Below are positions 24,893-33,861 of a stretch of 64,000 bases of DNA, in pieces. Both the position numbers and the translations under genes were made by a program. The first letter of the stretch is position 1. Each line of letters begins with the position of its first letter. Location of the stretch: positions 806,001 through 870,000 of the forward strand of contig OX044365.1 of NCBI GenBank assembly GCA_943846755.1, in the 5' to 3' direction. The stretch comes from UBA8752 sp002336475. Its GTDB lineage: Bacteria; Bacteroidota; Bacteroidia; Flavobacteriales_D; Sanyastnellaceae. The notes beneath the pieces are model-generated. The model saw only the letters and a program-made list of their open reading frames with translations, was not told the DNA's origin and ran no database searches.

Positions 24893-25926
24893 TTCGGAAA
24901 GGGTCAAAGGTGCTAAAAATGGGCGCCGTCATTTTGGTGGCTGCGCTAGGTTTTGGGGGATGGGCATGGAACACCGCCTTTCGCCCAAATTCGCTGGAAT
25001 CGGAAGGGAGGTACATTCTCGACCCAGGAACTTCTGCCGACAGCGCAGTAGCGCAGCTCGCACAAGAAGGACGCGTCCGCAATGCCGCGTCCTTTAGCCG
25101 ATACCTCAGTTGGAGGGGATGGGATGTCGAGGGAGGACTGCGTGCTGGTCGATACATGATCCCCAATGGCCTAGACAACCGAGGTCTGGCGAGGCTCTTG
25201 CGATCAGGGGCGCGTGAGGCAGTCCGGGTGCGCTTCAATGCTGCCCGTCTCCCCTCTGATGTGGCAGAAACGGTGGCCGATCAACTGGCGTTGAATCCAG
25301 GTGACATCCTCGCAGCCATGACCGACCCCCTGACTGCCGCCCGGAATGGAACAGATGCAGAAGCCTTCAGAACACGCTTCATACCAAACACTTATGAGAT
25401 GTGGTTCGACATTGCGGCCCCAGAATTTGTAGACCGCATGGTGAGGGAGTGGAAAATCTGGTGGTCTTTGGAGAAGCGGGCTCAAGCCGAAGCGCTGGGC
25501 CTGACCCCCGAAGAAGTCGGGGTCTTGGCTTCAATCGTAAAGTCCGAAACGTCCCGAATGGACGAAGCTCCTACCGTGGCGGGATTGTATCTGAACAGGT
25601 TGCGAAAAGGCATGCGTCTGCAAGCGGACCCCACCCTGATTTATGCCTTGGGAGACTTTTCGATTCGCCGTGTGCTGAACGTGCACAGAAAAATTGACAG
25701 CCCTTACAACACTTATCAGAATGCGGGCCTGCCTCCCGGCCCCATTAATTTTCCGGAGCCCTCCTACTTAAACGCTGTGCTCAACGCCGAAGAGCATGAC
25801 TTCATCTTCATGTGTGCAAGGGAGGACTTTAGTGGTTATCATGCATTTGCACAGACCAATCGGGAACATGAACGCAATGCCCGGCGCTACAGAAAAGCCC
25901 TCGATAAGCAAGGCGTCTACAAGTGA
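24889..25926 (+). CDS. mltG: Endolytic murein transglycosylase
   Basis: MltG is an inner-membrane enzyme that cuts nascent glycan strands and sets their length. The 345-residue protein has one N-terminal membrane helix (about residues 9-25), a LysM-like region (SEGRYILDPGTSADSAVAQL), and the YceG catalytic domain with GVLASIVKSETSRMDEAPTV and the conserved Glu before Thr, VAGLYLNRLRKGMRLQADPT, SPYNTYQNAGLPPGPI, and the terminal GYHAFAQTNREHERN. Bacteroidota versions usually have a similar acidic-Thr motif. It is coupled to the GNAT gene and followed by an independent promoter for the next gene. Confidence 0.93.
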   Translation: MIRKGSKVLKMGAVILVAALGFGGWAWNTAFRPNSLESEGRYILDPGTSADSAVAQLAQEGRVRNAASFSRYLSWRGWDVEGGLRAGRYMIPNGLDNRGLARLLRSGAREAVRVRFNAARLPSDVAETVADQLALNPGDILAAMTDPLTAARNGTDAEAFRTRFIPNTYEMWFDIAAPEFVDRMVREWKIWWSLEKRAQAEALGLTPEEVGVLASIVKSETSRMDEAPTVAGLYLNRLRKGMRLQADPTLIYALGDFSIRRVLNVHRKIDSPYNTYQNAGLPPGPINFPEPSYLNAVLNAEEHDFIFMCAREDFSGYHAFAQTNREHERNARRYRKALDKQGVYK

Positions 25927-25953
25927 CCAGTGAACAAGCCGGGCAGTAGGGTG

Positions 25954-25961
25954 TAATTTTG
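25954..25961 (+). promoter_or_regulatory. Putative -7 box (TAATTTTG) of the DUF5916 gene
   Basis: TAATTTTG is a full match to TAnnTTTG and ends 18 bases before the ATG at 25980. This supports the ATG over the longer TTG-initiated frame, which would begin inside the box. Confidence 0.45.
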
Positions 25962-25979
25962 CCACCGGATTTAAGTTCC

Positions 25980-28385
25980 ATGGACGCACCTGTACAGTTG
26001 AAACTGGCCCCACTGGCCATTTTGGTCCTCATCCAATGGGCTGGAATCCATACCAGTCAAGCGCAAAACTGGCCAGTTGAATTGCCCCGAAAGCCCAAAG
26101 CAGAGGCCATTCAGGTTGAGGAGCAATCCATTGTGGTCGATGGGGATCTGAGCGATGCTGCTTGGCAAAGCATCAGACCAGAGACCGAGCTTCACGAATT
26201 CAAGCCTGTCCCTTTTGCCGACCCCAAGCAAAAAACCGAAGTCAGGTTTGCCTTTGATGACCGTGCCCTCTACATCGGTGCCCGCATGTGGGACTCCGCT
26301 CCGGACAGCATTCTACACCAACTGATTCAACGGGATGGCGGTGGCAACACTGATGTGTTTGGTATCTGGTTCAATTGCTTTGACGATGGCGTGAATGGGG
26401 TGCGCTTCTCTGTGACACCCGATGGCGTGCAGTCGGACGAGCTGCTCACCACCGATGGATCGGATGGAAGTTGGAATGCCGTTTGGCAATCTGAATGTCG
26501 GATAGATGCAGACGGTTGGACCGCTGAATTTGCCCTGCCATGGTCTGTTTTTCGCTTTACTGACCAAGGAGAAGAAGAGCAGCAATGGGGCATGAACTTT
26601 TACCGCTATATCCGGCGCTACCGTTCCGATTATGTGTGGCGGGCGATGGACCCGAACCAAGAGGGCCTGATGAACCAAGGGGGGCTCTTAACTGGCATTC
26701 AAGGTATCGCCCCACCTCCGCGGTTCAGCCTGTATCCCTATGCGAGCACTTACATCAATGCCGAGGATGGACAAACCAATGTGGCCGTGAATGGAGGCCT
26801 CGACCTCAAGGTCGGCATGGGCGAAGCGTTCACCTTGGACATGACACTGGTCCCAGATTTCGGCCAGGTCGTAGCGGACAACCTTGTGCTCAACCTCAGT
26901 CCTTACGAGGTCCGTTTCAACGAGAACCGGCAGTTCTTTACCGAAGGAACAGAGCTGTTCAACAAGACGTCCAACTTCTACAGCCGCAGGGTGGGAGCTG
27001 GAGAACAGCTGCTGAACGCCTCGAAGGTGACGGGGCGAACATCAACCGGCACGGGCTTGGGGCTCCTCAATGCCCTGTCCCAAGATGGAAACGGTGAACT
27101 GACGGACTTTTCGGTCGCTGTTGTGGACCAAAACCTGCCCAATAACGGCTTTGTCGCTGTGCAGAGTGGACAGGTCATCCGCGAAGGTGACCGCCGCGAT
27201 GATTGGGTAGGCAGTGCCGCCTTTGAAGTCCGTGATTCACTCCAACGCTGGTCCCTTTACGGGCAAGGCGGTGTCAACCGGCGGTCTGACCTGAACAGCG
27301 GGGAAGGCGAAGGCCACGGCTGGTCCCTTGAATTCAGCCGCATCAAAGGGCGCCTGCAATGGACGGCAGGACACTACACCGAAACTCCCGAGTACGACCC
27401 GAATGCCATCGGATTCTTGTCGGCACCCAATGCCGCCGTGGATTACGCGAACATTGAATACCGCATCCCTCAGCCCTTTGAGGTGTTGGGCATGGGCTTC
27501 AACAGCATGTCGTGGGAGTTTAGTACTGAGCGGGAAATGCTGCACACTCCCCGCTCTTTTGTCAGCCAGCAATACGACCTGGAATGGAGGCTGTTCCTTG
27601 CCAGCTTTGACTTTGTCAAATTCGGGGCCACCACCATGCCCTATGATGGCCGGGATTACTTCGCACCCCGTTTGGAAGGCCGGTTCTGGCAGATCCCCAA
27701 GTGGTGGTCTTGGGATGCCTTTATGAGCACCGATTACCGCCGGGAATTCGCCATGGACGTGGGCACTTGGAATGCAGGCGGCGCTTTGTACCCCGACTGG
27801 AAAGAACGCAACTTCAGGCTCGAACCGATTTGGCGTCCCAACGACCATTTTCGGGTCAGCCACGTGTACAGCCACCAAGACAAATTCAACGAGCGGGGAT
27901 GGTCGGCCTTGGTGGACTCGCTTCCAAACGGCGCCTCCTTGGGAGAGACGAAAAGCCTTTGGGCGAAGAGAAACAACTACTCGCGCACCCACGTTTTAAA
28001 TGCCTCCTATGTGCTGGACAACCGCAAGGGCATCACCTTCCGACTCCGGCATTACTGGAGCCGGGTAGAAAACGGCAGCTTTTACTTCTTGGATAACAAT
28101 GGGCTGCTTGAACCTACCGACGACATTACCCTCGACGACGACGGCACCAGCATGTACGACATCAGCTACAATGCGTGGTCCATCGATTGCGTTTTTCGCT
28201 GGATTTTCGCACCGGGAAGTGAGTTATCGGTAGTCTGGAAGAACCTGCTGGAAAGCCAGGGCGACATGCTGCCTGACACCTATGCCGAAAACCTCGATGA
28301 TGTGCTGCGCGTGCCCCACCGCAACAGCTTTTCGATCAAGGCGATTTACTTTCTTGATTACGCTGACCTGACCGGGCGTCGCTGA
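25980..28385 (+). CDS. DUF5916 outer-membrane protein with N-terminal CBM9-like domain
   Basis: The 801-residue protein starts with a signal peptide (PLAILVLIQWAGIHTSQAQ). A carbohydrate-binding family 9-like domain follows (SIVVDGDLSDAAWQSIRP, VRFAFDDRALYIGARMWD, GWTAEFALPWSVFRF). Then comes the DUF5916 region with PYASTYINAEDG, NLSPYEVRFNENRQFFTEG and FYSRRVGAG, and a long stretch of amphipathic beta-strands to the C-terminus that looks like an outer-membrane barrel. Such proteins are common in Bacteroidota but have no established function; a role in taking up or processing extracellular material is only an inference. The ATG was preferred over the TTG at 25959. Confidence 0.87.
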   Translation: MDAPVQLKLAPLAILVLIQWAGIHTSQAQNWPVELPRKPKAEAIQVEEQSIVVDGDLSDAAWQSIRPETELHEFKPVPFADPKQKTEVRFAFDDRALYIGARMWDSAPDSILHQLIQRDGGGNTDVFGIWFNCFDDGVNGVRFSVTPDGVQSDELLTTDGSDGSWNAVWQSECRIDADGWTAEFALPWSVFRFTDQGEEEQQWGMNFYRYIRRYRSDYVWRAMDPNQEGLMNQGGLLTGIQGIAPPPRFSLYPYASTYINAEDGQTNVAVNGGLDLKVGMGEAFTLDMTLVPDFGQVVADNLVLNLSPYEVRFNENRQFFTEGTELFNKTSNFYSRRVGAGEQLLNASKVTGRTSTGTGLGLLNALSQDGNGELTDFSVAVVDQNLPNNGFVAVQSGQVIREGDRRDDWVGSAAFEVRDSLQRWSLYGQGGVNRRSDLNSGEGEGHGWSLEFSRIKGRLQWTAGHYTETPEYDPNAIGFLSAPNAAVDYANIEYRIPQPFEVLGMGFNSMSWEFSTEREMLHTPRSFVSQQYDLEWRLFLASFDFVKFGATTMPYDGRDYFAPRLEGRFWQIPKWWSWDAFMSTDYRREFAMDVGTWNAGGALYPDWKERNFRLEPIWRPNDHFRVSHVYSHQDKFNERGWSALVDSLPNGASLGETKSLWAKRNNYSRTHVLNASYVLDNRKGITFRLRHYWSRVENGSFYFLDNNGLLEPTDDITLDDDGTSMYDISYNAWSIDCVFRWIFAPGSELSVVWKNLLESQGDMLPDTYAENLDDVLRVPHRNSFSIKAIYFLDYADLTGRR

Positions 28386-28391
28386 CGGGCC

Positions 28392-30059
28392 TCATGGCTT
28401 CAGTCCATCCAAGGTGAAGACCCGGTGACCAATGTTGCCGGCCGCATCAATTGACCACACCCTGATCTCCTCTTTTTCTCGCCCATCGAGCACCCCATCA
28501 CTCAACGCATAGCTCAACACCCCTTTATCCAATCCCCAGCGCATCCAGTGGTCGCCGCAGCGACCCTCCCAACGGTCGATCCCGCTCAACCCATCCTCAA
28601 CCGAGATGGTCAATATCCCGTCCTCCAACTGCGGCTCTTCCAATACCGGAGCTACCGTGTCTTGCTTGAGTTCGAATCGACCAAAACGGTCCAGCCGCAC
28701 TTGAACAAAGCCATCGTGCTCGTCGGACATCCAAGTGCCATTCACCTCACCTTCTTGGTCCAAAATGCACAGCACCATCGGGGTCCCTGTTCCCATGTAT
28801 TCGACAGGGACGGGTGCGGTGAGAGTATAGTCTGACCGGGTCACCCGCGCTTCGGACCACACTTTGAAAGTGCCTGGCCCCGTGTGCTCTATGTCAATGG
28901 CAGCATCGCCGTACAAGGCATTGGCGGGGACCTCTACCACGATCCCTTCGTGCTCTATTTTGTGGGAACGGTTGTATTCGAGCGGCGCTGCCAGCAGGCT
29001 GTCTGCTTTGCCCGAAAGAGAGTCCCCCCACAACCACAGGCCTGCTTGTGTTTCGTTTCCGGCTGCGTCCAGAAGCAGCACCTCGATGCGTGCAGAATCG
29101 CCAGGCCCAATCAGGCAAGCCGATCCAACAGGGGCCTTTTGGTAGATGTCCAATCGGTTTCCCGGCAGCCGCTGCACCCTGTGAACCCTGCCTTTTCTAT
29201 CCTGCCATGCAGGCAGATCAATGTGTGCAGAGACATCGCTGTTGGTCGCAAAATCCAAGGTGTCCATCCTGTGGCTGTGAACCAGCGAATCGTTCATCCA
29301 GACATCGACTCCATATGGGCCGTGTGTGAAACGCTCTCCATCAAGCCTGTCAAAACCTTCAATGCCGAGAGAAAAGGGACCGGATACACGCAGGCCATCG
29401 CCGTAGGCAGCTGTCCACCGGAAGCGGTCTGTACCGCCCTCTACCGTACCTGTATTTTCTGGAATCACCCAGACCCCCCTGAACTCCGGCGGTATCAAGT
29501 CTTGGGTAACTCCAGCACCCTCGAACGTCCAGTGCAGCGGGTTCATCGGCCGCTGCGACTTTGCATCCCTCAACTCAAAGTGCAGGTGGGGACCAAAACT
29601 GCCGCCTGTATTGCCACTCCACCCCAGGGTGTCGCCTGCCGAAAACGAAAAAGCGGCCGAAGGACGGCCATCGAAGGCCCATTTCTCCTGTCCATACTGT
29701 TGTGACTTGAGCCACCGTTCGATGTCGGGATGAAACGCGGACAAATGGGCGTAAACACTCGTCAGGCCTCCACCATTGAGATACAGGGCCAACCCATAGC
29801 CACGGTGCGAGACTTTGATGCGCGAAACCGTGCCTTCATGCGCAGCAAGCACCGGAATGCCCGAACGCCCTTCGGTTCGAACGTCCAGTCCAGTGTGAAA
29901 ATGTCCTGTACGGATTTCACCGAAGTTGCCACTAAACTTGAGCGGAATAGGAAGCGGAGAATGCAGCGTATCCTGGGCACACAAACCACTGCACCACCAA
30001 AAAAAACCAGCCACAACGAAGGCCCGTGCGCCCAAAATCCGATTCATTCCCTGTAGCAT
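28392..30059 (-). CDS. Secreted M23-family (LytM) metallopeptidase
   Basis: The 555-residue protein has a signal peptide (ARAFVVAGFFWWCSGLCAQ) and an M23 peptidase domain early in the mature part. Zinc ligands are H55 and D59 in GHFHTGLDV and H160 in GPHLHFELR, with H158 and H105 (YAHL) as the catalytic histidines, so the active site is complete. It should cut peptidoglycan cross-links or linkers. The remaining ~380 residues are beta-rich with no domain I recognise (segments such as VWVIPENTG, YNRSHKIEHEG). A second ATG at 30047 would shorten the n-region. A GTAATTTG box lies just upstream. It is convergent with the DUF5916 gene. Confidence 0.88.
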   Translation of the reverse strand: MLQGMNRILGARAFVVAGFFWWCSGLCAQDTLHSPLPIPLKFSGNFGEIRTGHFHTGLDVRTEGRSGIPVLAAHEGTVSRIKVSHRGYGLALYLNGGGLTSVYAHLSAFHPDIERWLKSQQYGQEKWAFDGRPSAAFSFSAGDTLGWSGNTGGSFGPHLHFELRDAKSQRPMNPLHWTFEGAGVTQDLIPPEFRGVWVIPENTGTVEGGTDRFRWTAAYGDGLRVSGPFSLGIEGFDRLDGERFTHGPYGVDVWMNDSLVHSHRMDTLDFATNSDVSAHIDLPAWQDRKGRVHRVQRLPGNRLDIYQKAPVGSACLIGPGDSARIEVLLLDAAGNETQAGLWLWGDSLSGKADSLLAAPLEYNRSHKIEHEGIVVEVPANALYGDAAIDIEHTGPGTFKVWSEARVTRSDYTLTAPVPVEYMGTGTPMVLCILDQEGEVNGTWMSDEHDGFVQVRLDRFGRFELKQDTVAPVLEEPQLEDGILTISVEDGLSGIDRWEGRCGDHWMRWGLDKGVLSYALSDGVLDGREKEEIRVWSIDAAGNIGHRVFTLDGLKP

Positions 30060-30063
30060 GTTT

Positions 30064-30071
30064 GCAAATTA
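30064..30071 (-). promoter_or_regulatory. Putative -7 element (TAATTTGC) of the M23 gene
   Basis: TAATTTGC, one base shorter than the full TAnnTTTG box, ends four bases before the ATG at 30059 on this strand. Confidence 0.3.
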
Positions 30072-30104
30072 CCGCGTTGGTGTCATCCCCTCGAAAGCAA
30101 AGGT

Positions 30105-30112
30105 TAAATTTG
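30105..30112 (+). promoter_or_regulatory. Putative -7 box (TAAATTTG) of the zapB-like/zapA/rny operon
   Basis: TAAATTTG is a full match to TAnnTTTG and ends five bases before a GTG at 30118. The nearest TTG upstream (30077-30079) is 25 bases away, longer than the usual 19-21, so the -33 assignment is weak. Confidence 0.4.
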
Positions 30113-30117
30113 AGAAC

Positions 30118-30460
30118 GTGGAAGAGAAACGGCATCCCGATTACGCCCTGCTGGGCGATGTGCTTGAAGACATCAAAAAGAGAACGTCAGGACTGATTGC
30201 AGAGCGCAAACAGCTGACGGAGGAAAACGCGCGTTTAACAGGGCGCATTCAAGCCCTTGAAATGCAGCTTGCACAATGTCAAGACGCAAAAGCAGAAGCC
30301 TGCCCCTTCTTTCGCTCCCACCCCTACCCCCAACCCTGTCCACTCCTCCAATCCCGTAGTCGGTGAACGCATCAGGGCCCTCGTCGAAGAAATTGACGCG
30401 TGCATTGCCCTCATGCCCCGCACCCGGGACATGGCCTCGGCCGAAATCATGACCGCATGA
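30118..30460 (+). pseudogene. ZapB-like coiled-coil gene upstream of zapA with an apparent single-base frameshift
   Basis: From GTG 30118 one frame reads a coiled coil (LLGDVLEDIKKRTSG, then RKQLTEENARLTGRIQALEM). It continues past about 30290 only as unconvincing sequence and stops at 30366. The next frame picks up a Pro/Ala linker (KPAPSFAPTPTPNP) and the segment VGERIRALVEEIDACIALM, which resembles the conserved C-terminal motif of the small coiled-coil proteins found before zapA in Bacteroidota. It ends at 30460 with an ATGA overlap with zapA. Removing one base, most simply from the AAAA at 30288-30291, joins both parts into one protein of about 113 residues. This is either a real frameshift, programmed +1 slippage, or a sequencing error. 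The coupling to zapA argues that the second frame is the real end. Confidence 0.6.
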
Positions 30461-30786
30461 ACGAGTCTTCCATACAAGTCACCATTGCAGGACGCACTTA
30501 TCCGCTCACCGTAGCGGATGGAGAAGCGAAAAGCGTGCGTGATGCAGCAGGAAGAATCGATGAAATTGTGCAACGGTTTCAGCGCGATTACGGTGTCTCA
30601 GACCGTCAAGATCTCTTGGCGATGGCTGCATTGCAGTTGCTGAGCGACGCGGCCTCCGCCCCTTCTGAAGAAAAACCTGAACCTACCGGTGTCCCCACCG
30701 AAGTGTTTAATGGCTTGGAAGAAGTGCGGTCTCTGCTTGCTCAAGCGGGCATTGCTCCGGAGGACCGACAGGATCCAACATCCTGA
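30457..30786 (+). CDS. zapA: Cell division protein ZapA
   Basis: ZapA binds and bundles FtsZ filaments at the division site. The 109-residue protein begins ESSIQVTIAGRTYPLTV, the usual ZapA opening. VRDAAGRIDEIVQRFQRDYG and DRQDLLAMAALQLLSDA follow; these are the helices that form the dimer/tetramer. The C-terminal ~40 residues are less conserved and probably flexible. The ATG at 30457 overlaps the stop of the preceding coiled-coil frame by 4 bp. The rny gene starts five bases after the stop, so the three genes form one operon, in the order usual for Bacteroidota. Confidence 0.88.
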   Translation: MNESSIQVTIAGRTYPLTVADGEAKSVRDAAGRIDEIVQRFQRDYGVSDRQDLLAMAALQLLSDAASAPSEEKPEPTGVPTEVFNGLEEVRSLLAQAGIAPEDRQDPTS

Positions 30787-30791
30787 CCCCC

Positions 30792-32333
30792 ATGGACCCC
30801 ATACCCTATATCATCGGCGCACTGGCCGGCCTCATCTTAGGAGGAGGCTTGGCATATGCCCTTTTGAACCGCATGCTGCAATCCAAGGCTGATCAAGTCA
30901 TCAAAGAAGCGGAGCAGAAAGGCGAAAACATTAAGGAGAAAAAAATCCTCCAGGCCAAAGAGAAGTTTTTGAAGCTCAAGGAAGAGCATGGCAAAGAGCT
31001 AAAGTCCCGCAACAGCAAAGTGCAGGCCCTCGAAGACAAACTCAAAAATCAAGAGCGCAACCTCAATCGCGACGACCAGCAGCTCAAAGACCGCCGCTCC
31101 CGCCTCAAGCGCGAAGAGGAGACCCTCCAGGCGCGTCTGAAGGCCAACGAGGCCAAGCACAAGGAGCTCGAAAAGACGCAAACCCAAGCGGCCAAACTGC
31201 TCTCAGAAGTGGCCGGCATGTCTGTGGATGCTGCCAAGAATGAACTTCAAGAACAGATCTTAGGTGACGCCCGGGCCATGGCTGCCCAGCAAGTCCAAGA
31301 CATCTTGGATGATGCCCACAGCCGTGCCAATCAAGACGCCAAAAAAGTGGTCATCCAGACCATTCAGCGCGTGGCCACTGAACACGCCATTGAAAACAGC
31401 GTGTCGGTATTCAACATCGGAAGCGATGACATTAAGGGACGCATCATTGGACGAGAAGGACGCAACATCCGGGCTTTAGAAGCCGCCACTGGCGTTGAGT
31501 TTATCGTAGATGACACACCCGAGGCCATCATCATCAGCTGTTTCGACCCTGTCCGCCGGGAAATTGCACGTCTGAGCCTCCACCAACTGGTCTCAGATGG
31601 CCGCATCCACCCTGCCCGCATTGAAGAGGTCGTTGCCAAGACGTCCCGTAAAATCGAGGAAGAAATTCTGCAGACTGGCAAGCGCACCGTCATCGATCTG
31701 GGCATCCCCAACATGGCCAATGCGTTGGTTCGCATGGTCGGCCGAATGAAATACCGCTCCAGTTACGGCCAGAACTTGTTGCAGCACAGCCGAGAAGTGG
31801 CCAATCTCTGCGCCACCATGGCGGCAGAGCTCGGCTTGGACACAAAAGCCGCAAAACGGGCAGGCCTGCTCCACGACATTGGCAAGGTCAGCGATGAAGA
31901 GAGTGAAATGCCCCACGCGCTGCTCGGCATGAAAATCGCCGAAAAGGCCGGCGAGCGTCCAGACGTTCTCAATGCCATTGGTGCCCACCACGACGAAATC
32001 GAGATGACTTCCCTCATCTCTCCCATCGTGCAGGTTTGCGACGCCATTTCTGGTGCGCGCCCCGGTGCCCGCCGTGAGGTCGTTGAGAGCTATATCCAGC
32101 GCCTCAAGGACTTGGAAAACATTGCCCTCGAACAACCAGGCGTAACCCAGAGCTATGCCATCCAAGCCGGTCGCGAACTGCGCGTAATGGTGGCCAGCGA
32201 GGAGGTCAATGACGAAATGGCCGAGCAAATCTCGTTCAGCATCTCACAACGGATCATGAATGAAATGACCTACCCAGGCCAAGTGAAGGTTACGGTGATC
32301 CGAGAGACCAGGGCCGTCAGTGTGGCCAAATGA
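30792..32333 (+). CDS. rny: Ribonuclease Y
   Basis: RNase Y is a membrane-anchored endoribonuclease that initiates mRNA decay. The 513-residue protein has one N-terminal membrane helix (about residues 4-24), a long charged coiled coil (about 25-175, rich in Lys, Glu, Gln), and a KH domain with IKGRIIGREGRNIRALEAAT. The HD domain carries YGQNLLQHSREVANL and GLLHDIGKVSDE, holding the metal-binding His-Asp pair (about 361-362), plus IGAHHDE. The C-terminal motif QAGRELRVMV is also present. Length and order match the family. The flippase gene overlaps its stop by 4 bp (32330-32333). Confidence 0.95.
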   Translation: MDPIPYIIGALAGLILGGGLAYALLNRMLQSKADQVIKEAEQKGENIKEKKILQAKEKFLKLKEEHGKELKSRNSKVQALEDKLKNQERNLNRDDQQLKDRRSRLKREEETLQARLKANEAKHKELEKTQTQAAKLLSEVAGMSVDAAKNELQEQILGDARAMAAQQVQDILDDAHSRANQDAKKVVIQTIQRVATEHAIENSVSVFNIGSDDIKGRIIGREGRNIRALEAATGVEFIVDDTPEAIIISCFDPVRREIARLSLHQLVSDGRIHPARIEEVVAKTSRKIEEEILQTGKRTVIDLGIPNMANALVRMVGRMKYRSSYGQNLLQHSREVANLCATMAAELGLDTKAAKRAGLLHDIGKVSDEESEMPHALLGMKIAEKAGERPDVLNAIGAHHDEIEMTSLISPIVQVCDAISGARPGARREVVESYIQRLKDLENIALEQPGVTQSYAIQAGRELRVMVASEEVNDEMAEQISFSISQRIMNEMTYPGQVKVTVIRETRAVSVAK

Positions 32334-33820
32334 GCGACGCCCCAGAAGGCCGACTTGCCCAATCTGTCCGATGGCAGACCCTGAATGTCGGCTTTCAGGT
32401 GCTTTTTCAACTGGCCTTCATCAAGGCCCTCTCCATCTTTCTCTCTGAGGCAGAATGGGGCATCATTGGGATTGCCCTTGGCATCATTGGCATCATTGAG
32501 ATTTTTGCGCAACTGGGTGTCGGCCCATCGCTGATCCAGCGCAAAACTCTTACTGAAGCGCAGGTTTCCGCCGCCTTTTGGGTGTCCCTTCTTCTGGGAC
32601 TGTTGTTTGGTCTGACCACATTTTTTACGGCGCCACTCATCGCCCAATTCTACCACAGGGCAGATCTGATTCCGCTGCTGCGCTTCATTGCATTGAGCTT
32701 TCCATTGGCCGGATTGGCTTTGGTTCCACGTGCCATGCTCATTCGAAAGATGGACTTTCGAAACCTGTTTTGGTCCTCTCTGATTGCGATGCCCATCGGC
32801 AACGGTCTGATTGGTATTCTCGCCGCCTACAATGGCTGGGGGGTGTATGCTTATGCAGGCGCACTGTTGGCCCAAAACGCACTGCTGGGCTTGAACTACT
32901 GGTTCCGGGCTGGCGTTCGCATCCACAAACCTGCCTTCGCTCCTGCGCAGCCCCTTTTCAAATACGGCGCATCCAGCACGGTATTCAACTTTTTGAATTA
33001 CGCCGCTTCCCGGCTTGATGTCCTTGTTCTCGGACGGTTTTTGCCAGAGAGTCGCAACGCCGACCAGGGGATTTATGACCGCTCGAATTACATGATGACG
33101 CTGCCCATCACCCTGCTCGGCAAACTCTCCGACAGTGTGCTCTTTAGCAGTATGAGCGAAGTGCAGGAAAACCGAGAGCGCCTCAGAGACATCTTCCTGG
33201 GAGGCCTTTATTTCACAGCTTGCCTCGTCTTCCCCGGGGTGGTCCTCTTGGAGCTGTATACCGAGGAGTTCGTCCTGGCCCTTTTGGATGAAAAGCTGCT
33301 CCCCACCGTCCCCATCATCCGGATCCTATATGCTGCTGTCTTTTTGCGCAGTTGGATCAAGGTGTGCGACGCCACAGTGCGGGCTACTGACACCATTGGA
33401 GCTGCGTCCATTGTCAAGGCTGTTTTCTGCGCGGGCCTGACTTTCTCGGCTTACTTGGGTTATCAATATGGCTTCAAGACGCTGGCTTGGGGCGTCGTGG
33501 TGTCCACGCTTCTGCAAGCCTTGGCAATGCTGACACTGACTGCGCGAAAACTGAACCTTCGATGGAGCGTAATGTTGTCGACTGCTGGTCCCGGTCTCAT
33601 CCTGGGATTGGTCACCTTGTGCGCGGCTGGCCCGGCCACTTTCCTGCATGACATTCACTGGCTGTCAAGGTTGGGCTTGGGTGTTTTGACGGCCACCGCG
33701 GGAGTCCTCGCATGGGCCTGGTTTTACCCCCGTTCCCTGCAACATGGAGCCAACAACATTCTCGCCCAAATCGCCGTCCGCATGCCAGTTAAGGCCCTGA
33801 AGAAGCGATGGATGCAGTAA
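32330..33820 (+). CDS. Oligosaccharide flippase (Wzx/MATE-like polysaccharide biosynthesis protein)
   Basis: The 496-residue protein is a multi-pass membrane protein with about 12-14 hydrophobic helices, among them FQVLFQLAFIKALSIFL, IGIALGIIGIIEIFAQLGVG and VSLLLGLLFGLTTFF. It starts with polar QSVRWQTLNVGF, as in Wzx-like proteins of the polysaccharide synthesis family, and the segment DRSNYMMTLPITLLGKLSD is typical. It probably flips lipid-linked oligosaccharide units across the inner membrane. It is translationally coupled to rny, an unusual partner; the operon continues no further because a new promoter precedes the next gene. The substrate is not predictable. Confidence 0.87.
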   Translation: MSDAPEGRLAQSVRWQTLNVGFQVLFQLAFIKALSIFLSEAEWGIIGIALGIIGIIEIFAQLGVGPSLIQRKTLTEAQVSAAFWVSLLLGLLFGLTTFFTAPLIAQFYHRADLIPLLRFIALSFPLAGLALVPRAMLIRKMDFRNLFWSSLIAMPIGNGLIGILAAYNGWGVYAYAGALLAQNALLGLNYWFRAGVRIHKPAFAPAQPLFKYGASSTVFNFLNYAASRLDVLVLGRFLPESRNADQGIYDRSNYMMTLPITLLGKLSDSVLFSSMSEVQENRERLRDIFLGGLYFTACLVFPGVVLLELYTEEFVLALLDEKLLPTVPIIRILYAAVFLRSWIKVCDATVRATDTIGAASIVKAVFCAGLTFSAYLGYQYGFKTLAWGVVVSTLLQALAMLTLTARKLNLRWSVMLSTAGPGLILGLVTLCAAGPATFLHDIHWLSRLGLGVLTATAGVLAWAWFYPRSLQHGANNILAQIAVRMPVKALKKRWMQ

Positions 33821-33846
33821 AGCGGTATTCCACGCTGAGTAAAGGT

Positions 33847-33854
33847 TAATTTTG
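33847..33854 (+). promoter_or_regulatory. Putative -7 box (TAATTTTG) of the DUF4476 gene
   Basis: TAATTTTG matches TAnnTTTG exactly and ends seven bases before the ATG at 33862. Confidence 0.45.
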
Positions 33855-33861
33855 CCGGCCC

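Noticed and set aside
28884..29705. A 273-codon plus-strand frame opposite the M23 gene
   Set aside because: No recognisable motif; the opposite strand has a complete M23 active site.
29926..30366. Long plus-strand frame beginning inside the M23 gene
   Set aside because: Its first part is antisense to the M23 signal region; only the part after 30118 looks like protein, and it ends in the wrong frame for the family.
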